A stretch of 64,000 nucleotides of DNA from CAVTYH01 sp963738835. GTDB lineage: Bacteria > Planctomycetota > Planctomycetia > Pirellulales > JADZDJ01. Location of the stretch: the NCBI GenBank assembly GCA_963738835.1, contig CAVTYH010000002.1, positions 868,001 through 932,000 on the forward strand. The letters are read 5' to 3'. This document shows, in pieces, positions 38,845-48,780 of this stretch. The notes under the pieces are model-generated. The model saw only the letters and a program-made list of their open reading frames with translations. It searched no databases and was not told the origin of the DNA. The translations under genes and the position numbers were made by a program. The first letter of the stretch is position 1, and each line of letters opens with the position of its first letter.

Positions 38845-41666
38845 TTGTCTACCGACGCCAACGACCCGAACGGACCGGACGATTTGACCCCCGATGACAA
38901 CGGCGGATTCGATAATGGTGGCGCTGCGAGCGGCGCTGCGGCTGCCGGTGACATGCCCCCTCAGGGTCGGCTGATCGAATTGCCCATCGAGCAGGAGCTG
39001 CGCGAAAGCTATCTGACATACGCCATGAGCGTGATCGTCAGCCGCGCATTGCCCGATGTGCGCGACGGATTGAAACCCTCGCAGCGACGAATTCTGGTTG
39101 CTATGAACGATCTGAATCTCACCCCCGGCGCGAGCCGCGTAAAGTGCGCAAAGATTTCCGGCGACACCAGCGGCAACTATCATCCGCACGGCGAAAGCGT
39201 CATCTATCCCACCCTGGTGCGCATGGCCCAGGAATGGAACATGCGCTACGTGCTGGTCGACAAGCAAGGCAACTTCGGCTCGATCGCCGGTTTGCCGCCC
39301 GCGGCCATGCGATACACCGAAGCCCGGATGTCGCCATATGCCGCATTGTTGCTCGACGATTTGAAACTCGACACCGTCGATTTCATTCCAACCTACGATG
39401 AGCGGCATAGCGAGCCAACCGTTCTGCCTTCGAAATTGCCGAACTTGCTGGTCAATGGTTCCGGCGGCATCGCCGTGGGAATGGCAACCAGCATCCCACC
39501 GCACAATTTGAGCGAAGTATGCGATGCATTGGTTCGCGTGATCGACGAACCCGACGTTTCGATCGATACGCTCTTGGAAATTTGCCCCGGCCCCGATTTT
39601 CCAACCGGCGGCATCGTGATGGGCCGCACTGGCATTCGCCGGGCGTATCATACCGGTCGCAGCACCATCACCCTGCGGGCACGCGTCGGATCGAAGAACA
39701 CGGCAAAGGGCGCTACCGCATCGTCGTGAGTGAAATTCCATATCAACAAGCCCGCGACGCGGTGGAATTGAAAATTGCCGAGCTGATCGCGGAAGACAAA
39801 ATCAAGGGCATCTCGGCGGGCCGCAACGAGAGCGATTTGAAAGAGCCAGTGCGTTTGGTTTACGAGCTGAAGCGAGATGCCGATCCGGAAGTGGTGCTCA
39901 ACCAGCTGTATCAATTTTCGCCGCTGCAAGACACGTTTTCGATCATTTTCCTGGCACTTGTCGATGGCAAACCACGCGTTCTTTCGTTCAAGAGTTTGCT
40001 CGAAGAATTTATCCGCCATCGGGCCACGGTTATTCGCCGTCGCACGCAGTTTTTGTTGGCAAAAGCGCGGCAGCGGAAGCACACGGTCGAAGGTTTGCTG
40101 TTGGCGTATGCAAACATCGACGAGGTGATTCGCATCATCCGTTCCTCGGCCACACAGGCCGAAGCCAAGGCCCGGTTGATGGGCGTCGAAGCGCCTGCCT
40201 CGATGATGCAACGGGCCCTGGGCGACGAGGGTTTCAAGCTGTTTCAGCAGGAACGTGGCGTGCGCGATACTTACACGCTAACCGCCGTGCAGGCCGATGC
40301 GATTTTGAAAATGACGCTGGGCCAGCTGGTCAATCTGGAGCAAGAAAAGCTCGCCGGCGAGCATCACAAGCTGCTGGAAGAAATTACCGAGCATCAGCGA
40401 ATTCTGTCGGACGAGAAAAATATCCGCGCCATCATCCGCAGCGATTGCCTGGAACTGAAACGCAAGTACGGCGATAAGCGGCTTACTGAAATCAGCGGCG
40501 AAGAAATCGGCCAGATCAATCTGGAAGATCTCATCACTGAAGAGACGATGGTTGTTTCCATCAGTCACAACGGTTACATCAAGCGCACGCCAGCCAGCAC
40601 CTACCGGGCTCAACGTCGCGGCGGCAAAGGCATCGCCGGCGCCAAGGCCGATGAAGAAGATCCAATCCAGCATTTGTTCGTCGCCAGTACCCACGATTAC
40701 CTGCTGTTCTTTACCAACTACGGCAAAGTTTATTGGCAGAAAGTGTACGACTTGCCGCAGCTTAGCCGTGAAAGCCGTGGCCGGGCCGTCGTCAATTTGC
40801 TGAATTTGACCGAGGGCGAGAAAATTGCCAATTGTATTGCCATTCGCGATTTTTCGTTGCCCGACCATTATCTGGCAATGGTCACGCGTAAGGGCCTGGT
40901 CAAGAAAACCGCTCTGGCGGCGTACGGCCGGCCAAAGCGCGTTGGCATCATCGCCATCAATTTGCGTGAAGGTGATGAGTTAATCGACGTGGTGCTCACC
41001 AAACCTGGCGACGAACTGGTGATTTCGTCGGCCCACGGTCAGGCCATCCGTTTCCGTCAATCCAATGCCCGCCCGATGGGCCGCAATTCCAGCGGCGTGC
41101 GCGGCATTCGGCTGCGGGGCGACGATCGGGTAGTTGGCTTGGTCGTGGCCGATCCTGAAGCCGCACTGTTAACCGCCTGCGAACTCGGTTTCGGCAAGCG
41201 TACGTTGTTTGGACCCAACAGCCCGGAGGAAGAGGAGGAGTCGGGCATCAGTGGTCAGGAGCCGGAAGAAAATGGTGCTGAACCGCTTGGCGTTTTGGCC
41301 GACGAAGCGCCGGAATCAGAAACGGAATCCGAGTCAGCGGAAGCCGAACCCGCCGACTCCGAAGAAGCGGAATCCTCCTCCGCCCGGTATCCCACCAAAA
41401 ACCGCGGTGGCCTGGGCGTGCGCAACATCCGCACCGAGCGCAACGGCCCGGTCGTCGGCATTGTTGCGGTTCATGACGATGATGAAGTCCTGATGATGTC
41501 TGCCCGCGGCAAAATCCAGCGTGTGGCGGTGAAAGAAATCCGCAACACCGGCCGCAATACGCACGGGGTGCGGATTATGAGCCTGGAAGAAGGCGACACC
41601 CTAGTCGCCATCGCCCGCGTCCCGCCGGAAGAGCTGGAAGAGGCGGAAGCGTTGCCGACTTCGTAG
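38845..41666 (+). CDS. gyrA: DNA gyrase subunit A; frame break
   Basis: Breakage-reunion subunit of gyrase. The start is a TTG after AAAGGA. The catalytic tyrosine is Tyr157 in AAMRYTEARMS. The quinolone-pocket segment HPHGESVIYP is residues 113-122; Glu117, Ser118 and Pro122 correspond to E. coli Asp82, Ser83 and Asp87 (offset 35, matching Tyr157 to Tyr122). The GyrA box QRRGGKGIAG separates it from ParC. A run of about 60 residues rich in Glu, Ser and Pro interrupts the C-terminal propeller (after GKRTLFGPNSPEEEEES). The frame changes near 39688, where one missing base gives RARVRIEEHGKGRYRIV. An essential gene cannot be truncated here, so the break is almost certainly technical. Confidence 0.96.
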
Positions 41667-41779
41667 CTTCTAACTGATTTGCCTCACAATCGGCTTGGCA
41701 TCTCTCACGACGCAGAGCGTTGCCCCAGTGCGTCTCCACGGAGAGCGTGGGAACGAAAAAAAAGCTTGCACCACGTTAC

Positions 41780-41831
41780 GTAGGCCAGTCTCTCCGAGAC
41801 TGGCATGCGGGTCTCGGAGAGACCCGCCTAC
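41780..41831. repeat. REPIN-like GTAG-headed hairpin doublet
   Basis: 52 bases. Left: GTAG then GCCAGTCTC-TCC-GAGACTGGC. Right, read on the other strand: GTAG then GCGGGTCTC-TCC-GAGACCCGC. Each is a near-perfect hairpin with a 3-base loop, and the outer TTACGTAGGC/GCCTACGTAA arms also pair. Two related GTAG-headed palindromes in inverted order is the REPIN architecture. Confidence 0.72.
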
Positions 41832-41859
41832 GTAAACCACACTTCGCAACATGTGTTCG

Positions 41860-41915
41860 GAGGGCCAGCGGCCCGACAGGAAATAGCCCGGCTTGTGAAG
41901 GCCGGGAAAACTGAA
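41860..41915. repeat. Pair of GC-rich hairpins
   Basis: GGAGGGCCAGCGGCCC (with a GGAG head) and CCCGGCTTGTGAAGGCCGGG stand side by side after the doublet, probably another REP-like pair. They may end gyrA transcription. Confidence 0.5.
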
Positions 41916-41996
41916 TGATTTGCATTAACCCGTTTGTGGGGGCATAATCTCAATGCCCTCACGAAAACCCGCAAATACATTTCAAGAGTCGGGGCA

Positions 41997-44900
41997 ATGC
42001 AAAAACCGGAAGCTGATCCAGCGACGCGTCCCCAACGGTTGATTGAGTTTCTCCAGCAACTCGCCCAGCTTCGTACAAAGCTGATCCGTGAGGTCGATCA
42101 GTATGAAGCACTTCTCTGGCTTTACGACATCCCGCACGAAAAGGGATGCTTTACTGTGGCATGGGGCTTGGAAGATGGCGAGTCCACCGACGCCTGGATC
42201 GATATTCAACAGCGACACGAACCGCAATTGGCCGACCCACCATCAACATGTTCGGACTGGGTTGATGAACGGGAATTGCGACGTTCAAACGAAGAACCTC
42301 GCCTGCTCCAAACGATCGCAAAGGCAAAACCTGCACCTGTGATGGCCGGTGCAGAATCAGATGACGGCGAATCGGAAGAATTCGTCGAGCAATTGCAACT
42401 CGAAGATCATCCTCAGGTCAAACGCGCCTGGAGCGACTACTTGGAGAAGCACTGGCGGCCTTGGGCAGTACGGCATCTGAAATGGAAAGCGGTCCAAAGC
42501 GTTTATGCAAAACTGTACGAAATCCATAAGACGCAGCAACGCCTCGGTGAAGAGTACGAATTAGCCATCGGTCTGGGACTTCTTACGTGGATCTGCCCGT
42601 CAGGCCACGCGGTGAACCGCCATTTGATTACTGCTCGCTGCGATTTGGAATTCGAGCCAAACCGAGCGAGGTTTCAGGTTAAACCGCATCAAAACGGCGT
42701 CCAACTCGCCGTTGAGCTCGATATGCTCGACGTGACCGACCAGCCGGCCAATGCGGAAGAAGAGGCGCGCGAAAAATTAAAACAGGCGGAGGACGACCCC
42801 TGGGATCGCACGATTATTGACGACGTTCTATCTGGTTTGGCGCGGTTGCTTGCGGACAACGGCGAATATCACTCCGACTTGCTTAAACAGATTACGACTG
42901 CAACCAATAAACCGACTGTTTCATTTGCGCCAACGTTGATCCTTCGACGAAGATCGCAACGTGGCCTCAGGCAAGTTCTAGCTGCCATGAAAGAGCACGT
43001 CAGTGCTGGTGGCGACTTGCCCCCCGAGTTTGCGAAACTTTGTGAAGTCGCCGGCAACTGTGGGTCTGATCAAGTTCCCGCCGAACGATCCGCGTCGGAA
43101 CCTGCTCTACCGGAAAATATTTACTTCCCCCTTCCAACCAATTCTGAACAAGAGCAAATCGTTCTGGCTCTTCGCTCGAAGCAGGGCGTGCTGGTGCAAG
43201 GTCCGCCTGGCACAGGAAACGACGATCGCGAATTTGATTTGCCATTTATTAGCTACGGGTAAGCGCATTCTCGTCACCGCACAAACACCACGTGCATTAG
43301 AGGTCTTGCAGAAGAAATTACCAGAAGAATTGCGGCCCCTTTGCGTGAGCCTATTAGGAAGTGGGCTTGCAGAACGAAAAGCGATGGAAAAAAGTGTTCA
43401 GGGAATACTTCGCGACATTCCAAATGGGACGCCAAACGAAACCGAAGCGAGATCGCTGAACAGGAGAAGCGGCTATTGAATCTTACGGCGGAGCAATCCT
43501 CCGTTAAACAACAAATTATCGAAATCCGGGAACGCGACACGCGCAAATTTTCTGTGGCCGGCGTTGCCTATCGTGGAACTGCCGCCGCTATTGCGAAACA
43601 GCTTGAAAGCGAACGGGAGACCTTCGACTGGTTTGTCGACGAAGTGCGTCCGGATGAAGAGCCTGCAATCTCGGCTGGGCAGCTTAATGCCTTCCGAGTA
43701 CTGCGGCAAAAATATCCCGCGAGTCAGGAAGCGGAGCATTGCCTGCAACTCATCTCCGAAAGTAAATTGCCACCCAGCCCTGAATTCATATCCGCGGTAC
43801 AGCGTGAAAAGCGGCTGCAAACTACGACAAACGCCCAGCAGAATCGTCTATGTTCAGATGCCGGAAAACTGCTGACTGGCAGCGCTTCAGCATCTATCCA
43901 ACAAATAGAGCTCGCACTCAATGCCTTTCTGAAGCATTTTGCGTCATTGCGCACGGGAGCGGCCGCTTGGCAAACCTCCGCCCTTCGCGACATTTTGGCA
44001 GGCAACTTTGCCACTTGGAATGAATTATTTCGCCGTTCTCAGGAATTGATTCGGGGTTTGGCTGAACGCGCGGCAACCGCGGATCGCTGCGAGGCAAGCT
44101 TGCCTGAGGTACACCAACGTGAAATAGAGTCCGGCGCACAGCGACTTCTCGAATACTTGGAGCAGGGCAAATCGCTTGGATTCGGGCCGTTTCGTAGCAA
44201 AATTGTCCGCGAGTGCCGTCAAATTTGGCAGAATACGCGAGTCAATGGGAAGAAATGTGATACTCCAGAAAACTTGCGGGAATTGCTTGAATATCTATCT
44301 ACCCTGCGAACGATCGACACACTTTGGAAGTATTGGGCGCAGTACGTCAAGCGAACCTCGTCGCCACTTTCCGTCCAGGTAGCAACGCTGACCGAACGTG
44401 CGGTGTGGCTAAAACGCTGTCTGAGAAATCATCCGCTTTCGGCAGGCAGCAATGACGGCCGTAGAAAGTGTACCCGGCCTGCATTTGCCAAATTGGCAAG
44501 ACCCCAATAGCGTAAACGAGTTGTTGGCAGCCTGCGCTTCGGTCTCTGCTTTTCAGCAGTTGACTCACATTTCGAAAACCATTGATCAGTGGCTCAAACC
44601 GATTCGCGAGTTTGCACACAATAAAGATGTTCATCCGATCGCTGGGTGCATCGCCGATTGTATCGAGCGGCGGGATGTCGATGGTTTCACCCGATGTCTG
44701 ACGGAACTCGGCGAACTGCGTAACAAAGCAGCCGAAATAATTCAACTTCAAAGAATTGAGGAGTTGTTGCGAGGAACTACGCCCATGTTGCTGGATGCGA
44801 TCAAAGCGGATCCGACCGCTACAGTTTGGCACAATCGTATCGACGACTTTTCGCGAGCCTACGCTTGGGCTCGCGGTTGCAGATGGCTAAGGGAGTTTCT

Positions 44901-46452
44901 CGACTCCGATCTGGCTGCGCTTGAACGTAGGTTACGACAACTCGAAACTGAAATTGAACGCGGAACTGCACGGCTAGTGGCAAGCCGCGCGGCGTTCGAG
45001 TGCTTTCGATGCATGACCCCCGAACAAATCGAGCATCTTATGGGCTGGGAGAAGGCGATGGAACGCTATGGCGCAGGAACTGGCAAGCACGCTGCCAAGC
45101 ATCTTCGAGCAGCACAGTATCATTTGCAGCATTGCAAAGATGCGGTCCCGGCTTGGGTAATGCCGCTTTACCGTGTATATGAGACGGTAGAAGCAAAGGC
45201 TGGTACGTTCGACGTCATCATTGTTGATGAAGCCTCGCAATGCGGACCAGAGGCGCTGCCACTTTTATTCTTGGGCAAGCAAGTGCTGATTATTGGCGAC
45301 GATAAGCAAATTCGTCCCGAGTCCGGATTTGTCAATCAAGATGTCGTTCAAAGCTTAATTCAAAAATTCCTTTTTGATTTCGCACATTGGGATTCGTTCA
45401 ATATCGATTCGAGCATCTTTGATCACGCCGACATTCGAGTACGCGAACGAATTACTCTGCGGGAACACTTCCGATGTATGCCAGAGTTGATCTGGTTTAG
45501 TAATGACTTGTGTTATTCAGGAAGCCCTTTGATTCCACTTCGAGAGTACCCGCCAAATCGTTTGGAGCCATTAGTCACAAAGTACGTGCCAAACGGTCTT
45601 CGTGAAGGTGCTGGTCAAGGTGTTATCAATCGACCGGAAGCGGAGGAGGTTGTAAAGGCAATTTGCGAACGCTGCGCGAATGATCGTTATCAGGGCAAAA
45701 CAATTGGCGTGATCGTCTTGCAGGGAAGAGCACAAGCCCGTCAAATCGAACAACAGTTGCTCGAATGTTTGGGAGCTGAAGAGCTTGAAGCCCGACGAAT
45801 CGTTTGCGGCGAACCCTACAGCTTCCAAGGTGACGAGCGAGACGTCATATTTCTAAGTATGGTGGCCGCGCCCAACGAAACCATAGGAACACTCACCAAA
45901 CGCCCCGACGAGCGTCGGTTCAATGTCGCGGCCAGTCGCGCCCGCGATCAGATGTGGCTTTTCCACTCCGCCAAGCTCGACGACCTTAGCGAAAAATGTC
46001 TGCGCTATCGATTACTTAACTATTTCACCAATCCGGAAAGCCGAATCAGTAAATCGCTTGGTGAAGAGGCTGAAAATCTGCGGCGCACGGCCGCAGAGTC
46101 GAACCGTGGCATTGAGAATCCTCCGCACCCATTTGAAAGTTGGTTTGAGCTCGATGTCGCCTTGGCCATCGCCAGCCGCGGATATCGCGTAGTACCCCAG
46201 TTTAAAGTTGCCGACAAATGGATCGATTTAATGATCGAGGGAGCTTCCGCACGACTGGCTGTCGAATGCGACGGCGACGCATGGCACGGCGCTGAGCAGT
46301 ACGCTGATGACATGTATCGCCAAAGAAAGCTCGAAAGGATGGGCTGGCAATTTTGGAGAGTTAGGGATTCCGCTTTCTATGCGAATCGCGAGCAATCACT
46401 AAATCCGCTATGGCGCGAGCTGGAACGGTTGCACATTCTGCCGGTTGGCTAA
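41997..46452 (+). CDS. SF1 helicase (AAA_11/AAA_12) with C-terminal MTES_1575/Vsr-like nuclease domain; three frame breaks
   Basis: A protein of about 1,480 codons, likely an anti-phage or DNA-repair helicase-nuclease. The N-terminal 400 residues are unrecognised. Walker A reads QGPPGTG with a break at 43215, continuing TTIANLICHLLATGKRILVTAQTPRALEVL over two blocks; two bases are missing for K-T. Further frame changes are near 43440 (into a coiled coil) and 44450. Then come DVIIVDEASQCGPEALPLLFL (motif II, DEAS), IGDDKQIRPE (motif III), ITLREHFRCMPELIWF, YSFQGDERDVIFLSMV and RRFNVAASRARDQMWL (motifs V-VI). The last 110 residues have VVPQFKVADKWIDLMIEG, LAVECDGDAWHGAEQYADD and RKLERMGWQFWRVRDS, as in Vsr/DUF559-like endonucleases. 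Such fusions occur in defence islands. Confidence 0.8.
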
Positions 46453-46577
46453 ATTTCGCAAGGGTGCCCTCACGCGCTTCTAATTGTGGCGTTCATGGCC
46501 AGAAGGACGGCACTACCACCCGGCCCGAGCAGGCGTTGGGTCACAGGAAAAATATATCCGTGGCCCTAAAAAGTGCA

Positions 46578-46610
46578 TTGACAATGAATCGTATGTACAC
46601 TAGTATACAT
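46578..46610 (+). promoter_or_regulatory. Strong promoter-like site overlapping a palindrome
   Basis: A perfect TTGACA is followed after 17 bases by TAGTAT. The -10 lies inside ATGTACACTAGTATACAT, an interrupted palindrome (ATGTA...TACAT) that could bind a repressor. No gene begins just downstream: the next supported start is more than 600 bases away, so either an untranslated RNA or a long leader is read from here. Confidence 0.4.
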
Positions 46611-46666
46611 ATTAGAACTAATTGGCAAGGCAGTAGGCTGTATGCGGTCGGCAGTTGAACAGTCAG

Positions 46667-46709
46667 CACCCTCACCCCGGCCCTCTCCCGTCGAGGGAGA
46701 GGGAGCAGA
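46667..46709. repeat. CTCACCCC...GAGGGAGAGGG dispersed repeat
   Basis: Hairpin-forming copy of the dispersed repeat; as at 26.1 kb it borders a GACAAAATT array. Confidence 0.75.
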
Positions 46710-46765
46710 CTTCCGCGGAGTAGACAGGCATGATGACGAATCGAGCACTTCACCGAGACGTTTAC

Positions 46766-46990
46766 GCCAAAATTCGCGGAATTTTGTCGCGGGCGACGAG
46801 AGAAAACCGCGGGAAATTCGCGATGGATTGCGAAATCGCTGCGACAAAATTGGGGAATTGTGCGCGAAAAAATCGAATTTCCGGTTCGTGCGACAAAATT
46901 GCGACGAAATGCAAATGCAGGTTGACAAAGGAGTTGGGAGTGACGATGAGCGATCAGATGATGAAATGCACTGCGACAAAATTCAAGCCC
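46766..46990. repeat. Array of GACAAAATT motifs, locus B
   Basis: Exact GACAAAATT at 46843, 46892 and 46975, the complement at 46780-46788, and a variant CCAAAATTCGCGG at 46767. CG-rich junctions (GCGACAAAATT, AATTTTGTCGC) recur as in locus A near 25.7 kb. The sequence between motifs is unlike locus A. Confidence 0.6.
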
Positions 46991-47220
46991 GCCGCCTGCG
47001 CAACTGGCCGGAGGGGTGCGAGTTTGCGACGTTTGGCGTTCTTCTCATTTCCAATGCCTGTTCCGACTTGCGACTTTGGCGGCCTGAATTACTCTAAAGC
47101 GTACAAAAAATGGCCCCGACACAACACCTTGTGCGAATGCCGCCGCTTTTTTTCCGGCCTTCCGGCAGAGGGTGGCTTACTCAAAAACAAATTTGAAAAC
47201 CTGAATCTGAATAACGAACT

Positions 47221-48537
47221 ATGCGAATTGCAATTATCGGAGCCGGATACGTAGGATTGGTCACAGGCACTTGCTTTGCTGAATCGGGCAATGAAGTCAC
47301 GTGCATTGATATCGATCGCACCAAGATAGATCGACTTGCTAAAGGCGATGTCCCGATCTATGAGCCGGGCCTTTCGGAATTGGTCGCCCGCAACCTGGAA
47401 GCCCAGCGACTGCACTTCACGACCGATTTGCCGGCCGCTGTGAAAACTGCCAAGCTGGTGTTTTTGTGCGTGGGCACGCCCCCTTCTGACGATGGCGCGG
47501 CCGATCTGACGGCTCTTTGGAAGGTGGTCGATGCCATCGCCCCGCATTTGCGGCCCGAGGCCGTGGTCATTACCAAGAGTACTGTGCCTGTGGGCACCGC
47601 CGCCAAAGTTGCGGCGCGTCTGAAGGAACTCACCGGCCGCGATTGCGACGTGGCCAGCAATCCCGAGTTCCTGAAAGAAGGGGCGGCCCTCGACGATTTT
47701 CAAAAGCCCGACCGCGTGGTGGTGGGCGTGCGGCGGCCGGAAGTCGGCGACGTGCTGAAAAGTTTGTACGCGCCGTTCTTGCGGACCGAGAAGCCGTTCT
47801 TGGTGATGTCGCCGGAAAGTTCCGAAATGACCAAGTACGTCGCCAATGCGCTGTTGGCCACAAAGATCAGCTTCATCAACGAAATGGCCAATCTTTGCGA
47901 GCGCATGCTGGCCGATATCGACGACGTGCGCCGCGGCATCGGCCACGATGCCCGCATCGGCTTCGCCTTCCTCTTTCCCGGCGCCGGTTATGGCGGTAGT
48001 TGCTTTCCGAAAGATGTGCTGGCTCTGTGTTCCATGGCCCGCGATCATGGTGTGCCGCCGCAGATTCTGGAAGCGGTGCATGAAGTGAACAAACGGCAGA
48101 AAACCGTGCTGGGCGAAAAAATCGATCGGCATTTCGGTGGCAACCTCAAAGGCAAGACCATCGCCATTTGGGGTCTGGCTTTCAAACCGCGGACCGACGA
48201 TATCCGCGACGCCCCGGCGCTGGTGCTCATCGATCAACTGCTAATAGCCGGCGCCAAATTGCAGGTCCACGATCCCGAAGCCATGGCCAACGTAAAAGCC
48301 ATCTACGGCGAGAAACTCACCTATGCCGAATTGCCGTTCGAGGCGCTTGACGGCGCCGACGCACTGGCCATCGCCACCGAATGGGGCGAGTTCCGGAATC
48401 CCGACTTCGAAGACATGCGCCGCCGCATGCGGCAACCCGTCATCTTTGATGGCCGCAATCTTTACAACTCCCGGCAGATGAAGTCCGCCGGCTTTACGTA
48501 CCACTGCATCGGCAAGATGCCCGTCCAAGGCGGCTAA
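47221..48537 (+). CDS. ugd: UDP-glucose 6-dehydrogenase
   Basis: Oxidises UDP-glucose to UDP-glucuronate for surface polysaccharides. N-terminal NAD motif IAIIGAGYVGLVTGTCFAE; catalytic Cys261 in GYGGSCFPKDVLAL; Lys in ATKISFINEMANLCERM-type block; EGAALDDFQKPDRVVVG for the substrate. The central helix and the C-terminal UDP domain (IAIWGLAFKPRTDDIRDAPA, then VIFDGRNLY) are complete. 438 residues, normal, unbroken. With the pyrophosphorylase at 28.5 kb it belongs to nucleotide-sugar metabolism, but the two are not in one operon. Confidence 0.96.
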   Translation: MRIAIIGAGYVGLVTGTCFAESGNEVTCIDIDRTKIDRLAKGDVPIYEPGLSELVARNLEAQRLHFTTDLPAAVKTAKLVFLCVGTPPSDDGAADLTALWKVVDAIAPHLRPEAVVITKSTVPVGTAAKVAARLKELTGRDCDVASNPEFLKEGAALDDFQKPDRVVVGVRRPEVGDVLKSLYAPFLRTEKPFLVMSPESSEMTKYVANALLATKISFINEMANLCERMLADIDDVRRGIGHDARIGFAFLFPGAGYGGSCFPKDVLALCSMARDHGVPPQILEAVHEVNKRQKTVLGEKIDRHFGGNLKGKTIAIWGLAFKPRTDDIRDAPALVLIDQLLIAGAKLQVHDPEAMANVKAIYGEKLTYAELPFEALDGADALAIATEWGEFRNPDFEDMRRRMRQPVIFDGRNLYNSRQMKSAGFTYHCIGKMPVQGG

Positions 48538-48780
48538 CGCTGAGGCCAGTTTTTTCGTCATCTCAAATCGCGCAACCATAAGACTTTGCGCAGGCTACGC
48601 AACCAACCAAAAAACTGCTACAATTCCGCGTGCTAGCTGATTGCGGCAGCGGAAAACGGCCTAGGTCGAAGCGGCCCGCCTAGGTATCCTTCCGCGGTTT
48701 TTGTCTTGAAACGCTCGCGCCGCACAGTTTTCCAAAGGCATGGAAGTCCTGCGGAGCGGCGCATTTTGGGAGCCGCAACG

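Larger units (their letters stand above)
41667..41996. other. Intergenic region after gyrA with several hairpins
   Basis: No gene seen. It holds the REPIN-like doublet and the GGCC/CCGG hairpins listed separately, plus degenerate low-complexity sequence (GTGGGAACGAAAAAAAAG). Confidence 0.5.
46453..47220. other. Non-coding spacer with promoter-like site and repeat array
   Basis: Open frames cross repeat elements and lack start signals, so none is called. Contents: a promoter-like palindrome (46578-46610), a CAGTAGGCTGTATGC-type low-complexity repeat, one CTCACCCC repeat, and the second GACAAAATT array. The right part (46990-47220) is unremarkable leader to the UDP-glucose dehydrogenase gene. 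Confidence 0.55.

Noticed and set aside
38845..39729. gyrA as a true pseudogene ending at 39729
   Set aside because: One-base correction restores the full protein, and gyrase A is essential, so a technical break is far more likely.
46520..46545. GCGTTGGGT as a second attC R' box
   Set aside because: No matching AAC-containing partner and no paired arms upstream; a single box is not enough.
46642..47097. 151-codon plus-strand open frame
   Set aside because: It starts in a low-complexity repeat and crosses the CTCACCCC hairpin and the GACAAAATT array, with no ribosome site.
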